Shown here in pieces: positions 10,458 through 21,460 of a stretch of 64,000 bases of DNA. The translations under genes and the position numbers were made by a program. The DNA is from Betaproteobacteria bacterium. GTDB taxonomy: Bacteria; Pseudomonadota; Gammaproteobacteria; Burkholderiales; SG8-41. Position 1 is the stretch's first letter; every line of letters starts with the position of its first letter. The notes below the pieces were generated by a model that was not told where the DNA came from, made no database searches, and saw only the letters and a list, made by a program, of their open reading frames with translations. The DNA lies in the NCBI GenBank assembly GCA_947486575.1, contig CANKUB010000003.1, positions 42,019 to 106,018 of the forward strand, given 5' to 3'.

Positions 10458-11003
10458 TTTCTTCCCCTGCCGGGATTCGTACTCTGCCGCCAGCTCGCGA
10501 TTGGTCTTGTAGTGCGGCACTTTGAAGGCCAGCCGCTTCCACGCTTGAATGCGCGGAATGCTGTCCCGCGCCTCGGTCTTCCAGTAATTATCGCCAAGCT
10601 CGATATTGCGCTTTTCATCCATCTCCCAGTATTTTTTGGAGTTCTCGCCGCCGAACATAAAGAGCCGTCCGTTCACGATCTTGAACGTATCGTGATTGCC
10701 GCCGAGTGGTATGGCGTACACCATGCCGTTGGAACAAAAGCCGTTGAACTGCGGCTTGAATTTATCCGGGTTGAGGCGAAACTGCTCGCGATTGGCTTCG
10801 CTGGCAAAACGATAGGTCACGCCTTCATGAACAGCCTTGAAATCAGGAAGGCCCGGCACGGGTTTGTTCAGGGTGAAATAGGCCACCGGGTCGTGGCCCT
10901 TGAGCATGAGCTGACTGTCGCCACCGTCGCTGACGGTATTGTGCGTGGCGCAGCCCGCAATCGACAGCACGAGTGCGGCAATGAGAATGAGACGATTGAT
11001 CAT
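10455..11003 (-). CDS. YHS-domain-containing lipoprotein-like protein
   Basis: Lipobox-like LSIAGCATH; LKGHDPVAYFTLNKPVPG...GVTYRFASEANREQFRLNPDKFKPQFNGFC. Confidence 0.85.
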   Translation of the reverse strand: MINRLILIAALVLSIAGCATHNTVSDGGDSQLMLKGHDPVAYFTLNKPVPGLPDFKAVHEGVTYRFASEANREQFRLNPDKFKPQFNGFCSNGMVYAIPLGGNHDTFKIVNGRLFMFGGENSKKYWEMDEKRNIELGDNYWKTEARDSIPRIQAWKRLAFKVPHYKTNRELAAEYESRQGKK

Positions 11004-11077
11004 GATGCGTCCTTAGATGGTGTGGGGAAATTATAACGCTCCGTCCGGTATACTGCGTGTCCAGAAGGAGGAGAATT

Positions 11078-11911
11078 ATGTCTGCTATAACCGTGACCAA
11101 AATCGCCGGGGCTATCGGCGCTGAAATTGGTGGCGTTGATTTGCGTCGCGAATTGCCCGATGAAACCATCGCCGAAATCCGCCGTGCATGGAACGCACAT
11201 GTGGTGATTTTCTTTCGTGACCAGGAACTTACCAATGCCCAGTACCTGGCGTTCGCCGAACGCATCGGCAAGCCGGTGGAGTATCCGTTTATTCGTGGTA
11301 TCGAAGGCTTCCCGGTGATTACGCCGGTGGTCAAACTCGAAAACGACCGTATCAATTTTGGCGGCATCTGGCATTCGGACACCACCTACCTGCAAGAACC
11401 GCCGATGGGCACATTTCTGATTGCGCGCGAAGTGCCGCCGCAAGGTGGAGACACCCTGTTTTCAAATCAATATCTCGCATATGAGTCGCTGTCAGAGGGT
11501 TTAAAGCAAACGCTTTCGACACTCACCGGCATCAGTAGTTCCGCCAAGGCCGACGTATCAAAGTCGCGCGAAGATCGCATGGCCAACAGCCCGGCCGCGC
11601 GCGCCAACGAGGTGCTTGAGGCCGAGCATCCGGTGGTGCGCACGCATCCCGAAACGAGACGCCGCGCGCTTTATATCAACGTCGGGCATACCTTGCGCTT
11701 CAAGGATTGGACAGTGGAAGAAAGCGCCCCGCTGCTGAATTATCTGCACCAGCATCAGATCAAGCCAGAGTTCACCTGCCGCTTCCAGTGGCGCACCGGG
11801 TCGCTGGCATTGTGGGACAACCGCGCGGCGCTGCATTATCCACTGAACGATTATCACGGCTACCGGCGCATCATGCATCGCATTACCTTGCAGGGTGACA
11901 GACCACGTTAA
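11078..11911 (+). CDS. TauD/TfdA-family 2-oxoglutarate-dependent dioxygenase
   Basis: WHSDTTYLQEPPMGT (HxD), TGSLALWDNRAALHYPLNDY; aggaggag RBS before ATG 11078. Confidence 0.9.
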   Translation: MSAITVTKIAGAIGAEIGGVDLRRELPDETIAEIRRAWNAHVVIFFRDQELTNAQYLAFAERIGKPVEYPFIRGIEGFPVITPVVKLENDRINFGGIWHSDTTYLQEPPMGTFLIAREVPPQGGDTLFSNQYLAYESLSEGLKQTLSTLTGISSSAKADVSKSREDRMANSPAARANEVLEAEHPVVRTHPETRRRALYINVGHTLRFKDWTVEESAPLLNYLHQHQIKPEFTCRFQWRTGSLALWDNRAALHYPLNDYHGYRRIMHRITLQGDRPR

Positions 11912-11939
11912 GCGACTGCAATAATTCAAGGAAAACACC

Positions 11940-12914
11940 ATGAGAACAAGACAGACCGTTCTGTTGATGGCTGCGGCACTGGGCTGCACGCAGGCATTGG
12001 GACAAGGTGCCGCAAACTATCCCGCGAAGTCCGTGCGCTTTATCGTACCGCAAGCCACCGGCGGCGCATCCGACGTTCTGGCGCGGATCGTTGCGCAAAG
12101 ACTGACCGAACAATGGGCGCAGCAAGTAATTGTCGATAATCGCGTGGGTGCCGGCGGCAACATCGGCACTGAGATGACCGCGCGTGCAGCGCCCGATGGC
12201 TATACCTGGGTGCTGGGATTTCCCGGCACACATGCCATCAACCCCGCGCTCTACAAGAACCTGTCGTGGGATCCGGAAAAAAATTTCGCGCCCGTGGCCA
12301 ATCTTGCGGTGGTTCCGTATGTCATCGTTGCGAATAACAGCCTGCCTGCGAAAAACATGCAGGAACTGATGACACTGGCCAAAGCCAAACCCGGCGAATT
12401 GAGATACGGCTCCGGCGGCAATGGCACCGTCAATCACCTGATCGGCCCGATGATCGCCACCGCAGGCGGCGTCAAACTCACCCACGTGCCGTACCGCGGT
12501 ATCGCCATTGCATCGACAAGCGTTATTTCAGGCGAGGTGCAACTGGCGTTCAGCAGCGTGCCCACCGTGATCGGCCACATCCGTGGTGGCTTGCTCAAGC
12601 CGCTGGCGGTCACTACCGTCAAGCGGCTCGATACGCTAAAAGACGTGCCGACCATGATCGAATCCGGCTTTCCCGGCTTTGAACTCACGCCCTGGTTCGG
12701 CATATTGACCACCGGTGGCTCGCCCGTGCCTGTGGTGCAAAAAATCAATGCCGACATTAACAAGTTATTGGGTCAGAAAGACATCGCCGAAAAATTTGCC
12801 GCGCAGGGCGCTGATCCTGCACCGTGGTCCACCGATCAGTTTGCCAAGGTAATACGGGCGGATATCGTGAAATGGGCCAAGGTCGTTAAGGATTCGGGGG
12901 CTACGCTGGATTAG
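11940..12914 (+). CDS. Bug/TctC-family tripartite tricarboxylate transporter solute-binding protein
   Basis: YPAKSVRFIVPQATGGASDVLAR, VDNRVGAGGNIGTE. Confidence 0.92.
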   Translation: MRTRQTVLLMAAALGCTQALGQGAANYPAKSVRFIVPQATGGASDVLARIVAQRLTEQWAQQVIVDNRVGAGGNIGTEMTARAAPDGYTWVLGFPGTHAINPALYKNLSWDPEKNFAPVANLAVVPYVIVANNSLPAKNMQELMTLAKAKPGELRYGSGGNGTVNHLIGPMIATAGGVKLTHVPYRGIAIASTSVISGEVQLAFSSVPTVIGHIRGGLLKPLAVTTVKRLDTLKDVPTMIESGFPGFELTPWFGILTTGGSPVPVVQKINADINKLLGQKDIAEKFAAQGADPAPWSTDQFAKVIRADIVKWAKVVKDSGATLD

Positions 12915-12925
12915 CGTCTACCTGC

Positions 12926-15900
12926 CTATACGGACCGGGTTGCCAAAAACTCCGCCAGTACGCGCGACGTATGTGACCGTTGTGGTTGCCGTGCCAAATC
13001 CTGCGGCGTGCCCTGCGCCACGATGCGTCCGCCCGCATCGCCGCCTTCCGGGCCGAGATCGATAATCCAGTCGGCATCGGCGATCACGTCGAGGTTGTGC
13101 TCAATCAATACCACGGTGTTGCCGGCGTCGACCAGCCGGTGCAGCACGCGGATCAACTTTTCCACGTCGGCCATATGCAGACCCACGGTCGGTTCGTCCA
13201 GCACGTAAAGCGTGCTCTTCTGCGCCCACGCGCGACCCGCGCGCTGCGCGGCATCAGCAATGTCTGTGCGCACCTTGGACAATTCGGTAACGAGCTTGAT
13301 GCGCTGGGCTTCGCCGCCGGAGAGTGTGGGGCTTTGCTGGCCCAGGGTCAGGTAACCCAGGCCCACATCCTGCAACAAGGTCAGCGCATGATGTATAGCC
13401 GGGTGTGCTGCAAAAAATTCTACGGCTTCATCGATGTTCATGCGCAACACATCGCCTGCTGATTTGCCTTTGAACAGTACGGCCAGCGTATCGGTATTGA
13501 AGCGCGCGCCGTGGCAGGTCTCGCACGCCACGCGCACGTCGGGCAAAAAGCTCATCTCGATTTTGCGCATACCCTGACCTTCGCAGGTTTCGCAGCGCCC
13601 GCCGCTGGTGTTGAATGAAAAGCGGCTGGCGCTGTAGCCGCGCATGCGCGCTTCGGGTACTTCCGCAAACAGGCGGCGGATGGCATCCCAGAAGCCAACG
13701 TAGGTTGCAGGGCACGAGCGCGGGGTCTTGCCGATGGGTGTTTGATCCACTTCGAGCACGCGGCCGACAGATTGCCAATTCGCAAGGGCTTTGTAACTAT
13801 TTGTTTTTATTGAATTATTTTTAACATGAGTTTTGCTTAACAAGAGCGATAGCTGCGCGTGCAAAACATCGCGCGCGAGCGTGGATTTACCTGAACCGGA
13901 TACGCCTGTGATGGCAGTAAAACGCGCCAGCGGTATGCGCACATCAATTTTCTTCAGGTTATGCAGCGTTGCGCCGCGAATTTGTATGGCCTCCGTGTTG
14001 CGATTAACCACACGCGGCGGATGCAACGGATGCAGCAGCGGCTTCAACAGAAAGCGCCCGGTAATAGATTGCGGATTGCGCATGAGATCGTCGGCTGTGC
14101 CTTCGCCGATGACTTCGCCGCCCACCTTGCCTGCGCCGGGGCCGAGGTCAATCACGTGCGCGGCACGGCGTATGGTATCTTCGTCGTGCTCGACGACCAC
14201 CAGCGTATTGCCTTTGGCTTCGAGTTTTTGCAGCGTGTCGAGGAGAACCTTGTTGTCGCGCGGATGCAGACCGATGGTCGGTTCATCCAGGATGTAGCAC
14301 ACGCCGCGCAAGTTTGAGCCGAGTTGTGCCGCGAGCCGGATGCGCTGCGCCTCGCCGCCGGACAGCGTGGGCGCAGCGCGATCCAGCGCGAGATAACCGA
14401 GGCCGACTTCATCCAGAAAGGTAAGGCGCGTGTGGATTTCCGTCAGCACGTCGCGCGCGATTTCGGCAGCGCGGCCCTTGAGCGACAATTTGCCGAAAGT
14501 CGCGGCCACCCTGGATACCGGCAGGGACGTGAGTTGCGCAATCGATTGCCCGTCGAACCGCACGGCCAGCGCATCGCGATTGAGTCGGTGGCCGTCACAG
14601 GCGGGACAGGGTTCTTCGATTTCTAGCCACTCCAGCCAGGAATCGAGCACGTGCTCTTCGGTACCCGTTTTCTCGCGCTCGGCGTCCCAGTCGAACCCGG
14701 CCAGTTTTAAGCCCGTGCCATAACACGCCGGGCACCAGCCATGGCGTGAGTTGAACGAAAACAAGCGCGGATCCAGTTCTGGAAAACTGCGGCTACATGA
14801 GGGGCAAGCGCGATTAGCCGAGTAGGCTGTTTGCGGCAGTTGCGGCATGGTCGGATCATGCTTTTCGATGGCACGTGCCAGCGTGTTCAGTTTGCCGATG
14901 ACATGCACGTTGCCTTTGCCGTGTTCCAGTGCCTGTGCTACGCCTGCGCGCAACTGGTTTTCGTTTTCCGGCAATACGTGCACGTCCGCTACCGGCAATT
15001 CAATGGTGTGTTCGCTGAAGCGCGCCAGACGTGGCCACTGCCCCGTGGGCAAAAATTCGCCATCGACACGGAGATGCGTGTGACCTTTCGCCGCAGCCCA
15101 TTTGGCGAGGTCAGTGTAGTAACCCTTGCGATTCATCACCAGTGGTGCCAGCAATCCGACACGGTCGCCACGGGACTGTTTCATGATGCTGGCGACGATG
15201 GCATCTGCGCTCTGTGGCTCGATGGCAACGTCGCAGTCAGGGCAATACTGCGTGCCAAGCTTCACATACAGCAGCCGCAGAAAATGATAAATCTCGGTGA
15301 GCGTGGCTACCGTGCTCTTGCGGCCGCCACGGCTGGTCCGCTGCTCAATGGCCACGGTGGGCGGTATGCCGGTGATGCTGTCCACGTCTGGCCTTGAAGC
15401 GCCTTGTACGAACTGGCGCGCGTAGGCGTTGAGCGATTCCAGGTAGCGCCGCTGTCCTTCTGCAAACAGGATGTCGAACGCCAGCGTGGATTTACCGGAG
15501 CCGGATACGCCAGTGACCACGGTAAATTTGCCGCGCGGAATGTCGACATCGATGTTCTTGAGGTTGTGTTCGCGGGCGTGGTGGATTTTGATGAACGGCA
15601 GCGTTTTGACCGCTGGGCGAGCAACGTATTCGGCAGGCTGTTGTGCAGCGAACGATTGTTGCGCAAGGGAGGCTTCATACGTCCGCAAAGCCCTCCCCGT
15701 ATGCGAAGTTTCGTGTGCCATCACCTGATCCGGCGTGCCCGTGCATACAATCTCGCCGCCCGCGTCCCCGCCTTCGGGCCCCAGATCGACAATCCAGTCT
15801 GACGCGCGAATCACATCCAGATTGTGTTCTATCACCACCAGCGAATGTCCTGCAGCTATCAGCTCCCGAAAAGCGCCGAGCAGCTTGGCGATGTCTTCGA

Positions 15901-18544
15901 AGTGCAAGCCGGTGGTGGGTTCATCAAACAGAAAAAGCGCGGGTCGTTTAGCAGTTGCGCTGCGTGCGGCTTCAGCCAGATGTCCGGCGAGTTTCAGCCG
16001 CTGCGCTTCGCCGCCGGAAAGTGTCGGCACCGGTTGGCCAAGGCGCAGATATTCCAGACCGACTTCCGCCAGCGGACGCAGCGCAGCACCTACTTTGGGC
16101 TCAGCCGCAAAAAATGCCAGTGCCTCGCTCACTGTCATATCCAGCACGTCGGCGATGGACTTGCCCTCGATATGAATTTCCAGAATTTCCTGGCGGTAGC
16201 GGCGGCCATCGCAGTCGGCGCAACGCAGATACACGTCTGACAAGAATTGCATTTCAACATGCTCAAAGCCGTTGCCACCGCAGGCCGGGCAACGGCCATT
16301 GCCGGAGTTGAAGCTGAAGGTGCCAGCCGTGTAGCTGCGTTCACGTGCCAAGGGTGCCCTGGTATAAAGATCGCGGATGGCATCGAACGCCCCGACGTAG
16401 CTTGCCGGGTTGGAGCGGGTGGTGCGGCCGATGGGTGATTGATCCACCATCACCGCATCGGTGATGTGTTCGTGTCCCAGTAGCGCGCGATGCGCGCCGG
16501 GCGTGTCTGAAGGCTTGCCCTTGGCCTTCATCAGCGCGGCGTACAACACATCCTGCACCAGCGTGGATTTGCCCGAGCCCGATACACCGGTAATGCAAAC
16601 CAGATGGCCCAGGGGAATGGCGACGTCAATATTCCTGAGATTGTGTTCGGTAACACCTCGCAGTTCGAGTTTGCGCACGCCGCTGCGTGGCGCTTGCCCG
16701 CGCACGCCACTGTCTGCACGCAGGGTGCCTGCAAGGTATTGCGCTGTTCTGGAAGCAGTGTTGTTAAGTGAGGTTTTTATTAAGTTTTTTGCTTCACCGA
16801 AGTAGACGATTTCACCGCCGCGTTCGCCGGGTCCGGGCCCCATGTCGAGAATGCGGTCGGCGGCCTGCATTACCTGCGGATCATGCTCGACCACGACCAG
16901 TGAGTTGCCCGCATCGCGCAGTTTGTGCATCACGCCGATCACGCGGCCCATGTCGCGCGGGTGCAAGCCAATGGAAGGTTCATCCAGCACGAACAGCGTG
17001 TTGGTGAGCGATGTACCCAGCGCTGTAGTGAGATTGATGCGTTGCACCTCGCCACCGGACAGTGTGCGCGACTGGCGGTCCAGCGTGAGATAGCCGAGTC
17101 CCACGTCGGCCAGATACGCGAGCCGCGTGCGAATTTCCTTGAGCAGCATCGCGGTCGCGTCATCGGCCATCTGCGGCAAGGTGAGCTGCTGCATGCGGGT
17201 CCGCACGGTGTCGAGCGGTAACAGCATGAGATCGTGGACAGTCAGGCCCGGCAGGTGCGCGAGCTTCACTTCGTCGAAGCCTGCCCCCACCGGTAAAAAG
17301 GGTGATTTGGCGGCTTCCGACCCAAGCCGCCACGACAATGCCTCGGTTTTCAGCCTTGCGCCACCGCAGGCTTCACAAGGGGTGTAAGCGCGATACTTCG
17401 ACAGCAGCACGCGCACATGCATTTTGTAGGCTTTGCTTTCCAGCCATTTGAAAAACCGCGCCACGCCATACCACACGCCTGGCCAGGATTTCTTCCAGCT
17501 TTCCCATTCCGGTTCGCCGCTGGTGACCCAGCGCTGTTGCGTCTTGGTGAGATCGCGCCACGGCGTGTCGAGCGGAATGCCGTGCTTTTTGGCATACCGC
17601 TCCAGATCATCCTGACATTCCTTGTTGCTGGGTGTCTGCCACGGCTTTACCGCACCCGCGCGCAGCGTTTTGGATTCGTCGGGAATCACCAAGCCATAAT
17701 CGACGCCGATCACCCGGCCAAAGCCGCGGCAGGTGTCGCAGGCGCCCAGCGGTGAATTGAACGAAAACAGGCTGGGCGTGGGATTCTGATAGTGAATGTC
17801 GCAATCCGGGCAGTGCAGTCCGGTGGAGAACTTCCATATAACCGTATTGGATGCCTCAGCCGTGGTGCTCGTGGCATGCACATTCACGCGTCCATGGCCC
17901 ACCCTCAGCGCCGCTTCCAGTGCATCGACCACACGTGCAGGCTCCGCTGTACCTGCACGGAATCTGTCTTGAATAACCTCCAGTTGCTTCTCGTTCTCGT
18001 GCAGAAACCGCGAGTAGCCCTGTGCCTCCAGCAGCTTTTTGACTTCGCTCACATTAAAGTTTGCCGGCACAGGCACCGGAAAGGCTACCGTCAAACGCGG
18101 ATCCCCCGCTGCTGCTGCGCGTTGGGTGAGCGCGTGCAGAATGGTTTGCGGCGTATCGCGCGTCACCGCAGCACCGCAGCCGCGGCAATAGAGTTCCGCT
18201 GCACGCGCATAGAGCAGTTTGAAGTGATCGTTGAGTTCCGTCATGGTGCCGACGGTGGAACGCGAGGTGCGCACCGGGTTGGTTTGATCGATGGCAATGG
18301 CTGGCGGAATGCCCTCAATGGCGTCCACCTGTGGGCGATCCTGCCGATCCAGAAACTGCCGCGCGTAGGGCGAGAACGTTTCGACGTAACGCCGCTGACC
18401 TTCGGCATACAGCGTGTCAAATACCAGCGAGGATTTGCCGCTGCCGGAGACGCCGGTAACGACAATCAGATCATTGGTGGGCAAGTCGAGCGTCAGATTT
18501 TTGAGATTATTCTGACGTGCGCCACGAATGCGGATGAATTCCAT
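12926..18544 (-). CDS. uvrA: Double-length UvrA-like excinuclease ABC subunit A (1872 aa)
   Basis: Four Walker A motifs GVSGSGKS; several [16 protein letters not shown] signatures; two complete UvrA-like modules joined head to tail. Confidence 0.93.
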   Translation of the reverse strand: MEFIRIRGARQNNLKNLTLDLPTNDLIVVTGVSGSGKSSLVFDTLYAEGQRRYVETFSPYARQFLDRQDRPQVDAIEGIPPAIAIDQTNPVRTSRSTVGTMTELNDHFKLLYARAAELYCRGCGAAVTRDTPQTILHALTQRAAAAGDPRLTVAFPVPVPANFNVSEVKKLLEAQGYSRFLHENEKQLEVIQDRFRAGTAEPARVVDALEAALRVGHGRVNVHATSTTAEASNTVIWKFSTGLHCPDCDIHYQNPTPSLFSFNSPLGACDTCRGFGRVIGVDYGLVIPDESKTLRAGAVKPWQTPSNKECQDDLERYAKKHGIPLDTPWRDLTKTQQRWVTSGEPEWESWKKSWPGVWYGVARFFKWLESKAYKMHVRVLLSKYRAYTPCEACGGARLKTEALSWRLGSEAAKSPFLPVGAGFDEVKLAHLPGLTVHDLMLLPLDTVRTRMQQLTLPQMADDATAMLLKEIRTRLAYLADVGLGYLTLDRQSRTLSGGEVQRINLTTALGTSLTNTLFVLDEPSIGLHPRDMGRVIGVMHKLRDAGNSLVVVEHDPQVMQAADRILDMGPGPGERGGEIVYFGEAKNLIKTSLNNTASRTAQYLAGTLRADSGVRGQAPRSGVRKLELRGVTEHNLRNIDVAIPLGHLVCITGVSGSGKSTLVQDVLYAALMKAKGKPSDTPGAHRALLGHEHITDAVMVDQSPIGRTTRSNPASYVGAFDAIRDLYTRAPLARERSYTAGTFSFNSGNGRCPACGGNGFEHVEMQFLSDVYLRCADCDGRRYRQEILEIHIEGKSIADVLDMTVSEALAFFAAEPKVGAALRPLAEVGLEYLRLGQPVPTLSGGEAQRLKLAGHLAEAARSATAKRPALFLFDEPTTGLHFEDIAKLLGAFRELIAAGHSLVVIEHNLDVIRASDWIVDLGPEGGDAGGEIVCTGTPDQVMAHETSHTGRALRTYEASLAQQSFAAQQPAEYVARPAVKTLPFIKIHHAREHNLKNIDVDIPRGKFTVVTGVSGSGKSTLAFDILFAEGQRRYLESLNAYARQFVQGASRPDVDSITGIPPTVAIEQRTSRGGRKSTVATLTEIYHFLRLLYVKLGTQYCPDCDVAIEPQSADAIVASIMKQSRGDRVGLLAPLVMNRKGYYTDLAKWAAAKGHTHLRVDGEFLPTGQWPRLARFSEHTIELPVADVHVLPENENQLRAGVAQALEHGKGNVHVIGKLNTLARAIEKHDPTMPQLPQTAYSANRACPSCSRSFPELDPRLFSFNSRHGWCPACYGTGLKLAGFDWDAEREKTGTEEHVLDSWLEWLEIEEPCPACDGHRLNRDALAVRFDGQSIAQLTSLPVSRVAATFGKLSLKGRAAEIARDVLTEIHTRLTFLDEVGLGYLALDRAAPTLSGGEAQRIRLAAQLGSNLRGVCYILDEPTIGLHPRDNKVLLDTLQKLEAKGNTLVVVEHDEDTIRRAAHVIDLGPGAGKVGGEVIGEGTADDLMRNPQSITGRFLLKPLLHPLHPPRVVNRNTEAIQIRGATLHNLKKIDVRIPLARFTAITGVSGSGKSTLARDVLHAQLSLLLSKTHVKNNSIKTNSYKALANWQSVGRVLEVDQTPIGKTPRSCPATYVGFWDAIRRLFAEVPEARMRGYSASRFSFNTSGGRCETCEGQGMRKIEMSFLPDVRVACETCHGARFNTDTLAVLFKGKSAGDVLRMNIDEAVEFFAAHPAIHHALTLLQDVGLGYLTLGQQSPTLSGGEAQRIKLVTELSKVRTDIADAAQRAGRAWAQKSTLYVLDEPTVGLHMADVEKLIRVLHRLVDAGNTVVLIEHNLDVIADADWIIDLGPEGGDAGGRIVAQGTPQDLARQPQRSHTSRVLAEFLATRSV
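13793..13825 (-). repeat. AT-rich dispersed element inside the UvrA-like CDS
   Basis: rc: gttaaaaataattcaataaaaacaaatagttac. Confidence 0.75.
16763..16792 (-). repeat. AT-rich dispersed element inside the UvrA-like CDS (second copy)
   Basis: rc: gcaaaaaacttaataaaaacctcacttaac. Confidence 0.6.
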
Positions 18545-18721
18545 TGGAGATTTTTGGCAGAGCGGTTGAAGTATGGGCGGAGCGGCGATTGTGTGGCAGG
18601 ACTAGCTGCGCCATTTTACTCTGCCTTGTAGCGCCGCCCTCGGGCATTCTGGCCTACAATCATTGTATTGATGTAAATTTTCTAACGCGTATTACCCATT
18701 ATTTTCCATGGAGATTTCTGA

Positions 18722-19756
18722 ATGAAAGCCGTACTGCTCACTGGCCCCGGCCAACCTTTTCAAATGGCTACGGTGCCTGACCCCACACCCGGCCCCGGCG
18801 AAGCGGTCGCACGGGTGCTGGCATGCGGATCGGGCCTGACGATTCATCACGCACGCGCCGGGCGTCTGAAGTTGAGTCACTACCCACGCATCATCGGTCA
18901 TGAAATCGCAGCGGAAATAGTCGCCGTCGGCGCAGGTGTCACCGATGTGAAAATGGGTGATGGCGTCACCGCGTATTTTTACTTCAACTGCGGTCACTGT
19001 CACTGGTGCCGCATCAATCGCGAGACATTGTGTGAGAACTTCGGCGGCTACGTCGGGCGCGAGTCCGATGGCGGCTACGCCGAATACATCAAGCTGCCCT
19101 CGCGCAGTTTTGTGAAATTTCCGGAGGGGATCGATTGGCGCAAAAATCCCGCCGAAGCTGGCGTGATTACTGATGCACTCGCGACACCGCTGAAAGTCAT
19201 CCGCCGCGCGCGCGTGACGCCGCACGACACCGTGGTGGTATTCGGCGCAGGTGGCGGGCTGGGGATACACATGCTCAAAGTGGCGCGCTGGGCGCGGGCG
19301 AAGAAAATAATCGCAGTAGATACATCTGCCGCCAAATTTGAAACAGCCGTGAAGTGCGGCGCCGATATCACCATCGATGCCTCTGCTGGCCGGGTAGCCG
19401 AGCAACTGCTCGAAGCCACCGGCGGCAAAGGGGTTGATGTGGCGATTGATTTTGTCAGCAATGCCAGCACGCTTGAACCCGCGCTGGCATCGCTGGGGAA
19501 AGGGGGACGGCTGGTTACGCTGGGTGGCAGCGGCAAACCGTTCAACGCCGATCCGGCAAAGCTGTTGCGCGATGAAATCGAAATCATCGGCAGCCGCTAC
19601 GCCACGCGTCAGGAAGTCATGGATACGCTGGAGCTGGTGGCGCGAGGCGAATTCAGTGCGTTGGTGACCGACAAGGCCCCTCTGGAGCAGGCAGAGGCGC
19701 TGCATCAACGGCTGGAGAAGGAATTGATAATTGGGCGGGCGGCATTGGTGATTTAA
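18722..19756 (+). CDS. Zinc-dependent medium-chain alcohol dehydrogenase
   Basis: GHEIAAEIVAVGAGV, NCGHCHWCRINRETLCEN, VVFGAGGGLGIHMLKVA. Confidence 0.9.
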   Translation: MKAVLLTGPGQPFQMATVPDPTPGPGEAVARVLACGSGLTIHHARAGRLKLSHYPRIIGHEIAAEIVAVGAGVTDVKMGDGVTAYFYFNCGHCHWCRINRETLCENFGGYVGRESDGGYAEYIKLPSRSFVKFPEGIDWRKNPAEAGVITDALATPLKVIRRARVTPHDTVVVFGAGGGLGIHMLKVARWARAKKIIAVDTSAAKFETAVKCGADITIDASAGRVAEQLLEATGGKGVDVAIDFVSNASTLEPALASLGKGGRLVTLGGSGKPFNADPAKLLRDEIEIIGSRYATRQEVMDTLELVARGEFSALVTDKAPLEQAEALHQRLEKELIIGRAALVI

Positions 19757-19780
19757 ATATGCATAAAAACAATGAGTTAC
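19752..19780 (+). repeat. AT-rich dispersed element over a start codon
   Basis: tttaaatatgcataaaaacaatgagttac. Confidence 0.7.
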
Positions 19781-20676
19781 GAATAGTCGGCATTATTGGT
19801 CTCGGCATCATGGGCGGCATGATGGCCGAAGCGCTGTGTGCCGCAGGCTACAGTGTCGTGGGCTTCGATCCCACAGCACCGGCGCGCGCACGGCTGAAAA
19901 AGGCCGGCGGCCGCGTGCTCACATCCGCGACCGCTGTAGCGGCGACAGCGGATGTGGTGATTACGTCGCTGGCCAAAGCCAGCGTCCTCGAGGAAGTGGT
20001 GACAAACATCGTGGCGGCGAAGCGGTCAGCCAGCCGCGCGCCGCTGGTGGTTATTGAAACCAGCACACTCACCCTTGACGACAAGGCGCGCGCGCAAAAG
20101 GCGCTGGCCCGTGCTGGCGCGCAAACGCTCGATTGCCCGATTAGCGGCACGGCGGTGCGCATGAAGGAAGGCAGTTGGACCATCTTCGCCAGCGGGCCGC
20201 AGGCCGCGTTCAAACGCGCCAAGCCCGTGCTCGACGTGTTTACCAAAAACGTGCAATTCGTCGGCGCCTACGGCAACGGTACCAAAATGAAATTCATCGC
20301 CAATCACCTGGTGGCGATTTACAACGTCGCGGTGGGCGAAAGCATGACCTTCGCCCGCAAGATGAAGCTCGATCCGCAACAGGTATGGGATTTATTCTCC
20401 AGCAGTCCGGTGCTGGGCAACGGCGTGTTCAAGTTGCGCGGCAAACTGATGGTAGAGCAAAACTACCTGCCCGCGACGATGAAAGTTGAGGTATGGCAGA
20501 AAGACATGCAGGTGATCGGCGACATGGCGAAATCCGTCGATTGCCCGCTGCCGCTGTTTACGACTTGCGCGCCGATTTACACCACAGCAATGGCACAGGG
20601 ATTGTCGCAGCAGGATACGGCTTCGGTTTGCGAGGTGTTGGGGAGGATGGCGGGGTTGAAGACAGGTCAGCGATGA
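19759..20676 (+). CDS. 3-hydroxyisobutyrate dehydrogenase / 6PGDH-fold NAD(P)-dependent oxidoreductase
   Basis: IIGLGIMGGMMAEALCAAGYSVVGFDP, DCPISGTAVRMKEGS, KFIANHLVAIYNVAVGE. Confidence 0.9.
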   Translation: MHKNNELRIVGIIGLGIMGGMMAEALCAAGYSVVGFDPTAPARARLKKAGGRVLTSATAVAATADVVITSLAKASVLEEVVTNIVAAKRSASRAPLVVIETSTLTLDDKARAQKALARAGAQTLDCPISGTAVRMKEGSWTIFASGPQAAFKRAKPVLDVFTKNVQFVGAYGNGTKMKFIANHLVAIYNVAVGESMTFARKMKLDPQQVWDLFSSSPVLGNGVFKLRGKLMVEQNYLPATMKVEVWQKDMQVIGDMAKSVDCPLPLFTTCAPIYTTAMAQGLSQQDTASVCEVLGRMAGLKTGQR

Positions 20677-20734
20677 AAATTGATTTCCGTATTGATCTGG
20701 TGTTCGTCTATGCTTGGCCAATCAGGTAGACTAT

Positions 20735-21010
20735 ATGTTCAAGTTTGAATGGGATACGCAGAAGGCCGCAAGTAATTTGCGGAAACACGGCTTATCCTTT
20801 GACGAGGCCGTCAGCGTGTTCGCGGATGCGCTGGCGCTGACTTTCGCGGACACCGATCACTACGAATCCGAGGATAGAAGCCGGACGTATGGCATTTCAA
20901 ACAAAGGCCGGCTCCTTGTGATTGTCCACACAGAACGCCGTGAAAATGTGAGAATTATCAGCGCGCGAAAGGCGACCCGATATGAAAAAGACATCTACGA
21001 GCAAGGGTGA
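20735..21010 (+). CDS. brnT: BrnT-family toxin
   Basis: FEWDTQKAASNLRKHGLSFDEAVSVFAD...RSRTYGISNKGRLLVIVHTER...RIISARKATRYE. Confidence 0.9.
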   Translation: MFKFEWDTQKAASNLRKHGLSFDEAVSVFADALALTFADTDHYESEDRSRTYGISNKGRLLVIVHTERRENVRIISARKATRYEKDIYEQG

Positions 21011-21245
21011 TCAAGATATTCCCGAATTGAAACGCGCACAACTCGGCGTTGGCGTGCGCGGCAAGTATTTCAAGAATTTTACGCAGGCGAGCAATGTCGT
21101 TGTGTTGAAGCCCGAGATTCAGAAAGCGTTTCCCACCTCCGAGGCCGTTAACAAGGCGTTGGCGAGTATGTTGGCTTTCGCGCAGGAGACGCAGGGCCTG
21201 GCTGCCCGGTCAAAACGATCCTCCCGTAAGCGCGCGGCTGCGTAA
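20982..21245 (+). CDS. Cognate antitoxin of the BrnT toxin (BrnA-like)
   Basis: Overlaps the end of brnT; small basic protein typical of the downstream antitoxin position. Confidence 0.7.
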   Translation: MKKTSTSKGDQDIPELKRAQLGVGVRGKYFKNFTQASNVVVLKPEIQKAFPTSEAVNKALASMLAFAQETQGLAARSKRSSRKRAAA

Positions 21246-21255
21246 TTTCAGCGCA

Positions 21256-21351
21256 TTCAAGCTGCGTGGCAAGCAGATGGTGGCGCAAAATTTCCTGCAT
21301 GCCACGATGAAGGCCGTAGAGTTCGTAGCTCGTAGGTTGGGCTGACGCAGG
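21256..21351 (+). pseudogene. Fragment of a second 3-hydroxyisobutyrate-dehydrogenase-like gene
   Basis: Frame reads FKLRGKQMVAQNFLHATMKA, closely matching FKLRGKLMVEQNYLPATMKV in the 19759-20676 protein. Confidence 0.75.
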
Positions 21352-21450
21352 AAGCCCAACAACAACGTCTTGCGCGAAATTTCGACGCTTTGATATAGGA
21401 GCTATCGTGATTTCGCGGTGTTGGGCTTCGCAGGCTCAGCACCAACCTAC
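21332..21450. repeat. Imperfect inverted repeat with ~30 bp arms (GTAGGTTGGGC...GCCCAAC / GTTGGGC...ACCAACCTAC)
   Basis: gtaggttgggctgacgcaggaagcccaaca and tgttgggcttcgcaggctcagcaccaacctac. Confidence 0.75.
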
Positions 21451-21460
21451 AAAAGCTGGG

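Noticed and set aside
17792-18631. 279-aa plus-strand ORF antisense to the UvrA-like gene
   Set aside because: Lies opposite a strongly supported CDS; composition (His/Arg/Cys-rich) typical of GC-rich shadow ORFs.
18692-19708. 338-aa minus-strand ORF
   Set aside because: Antisense to the alcohol dehydrogenase gene; low-complexity shadow composition.
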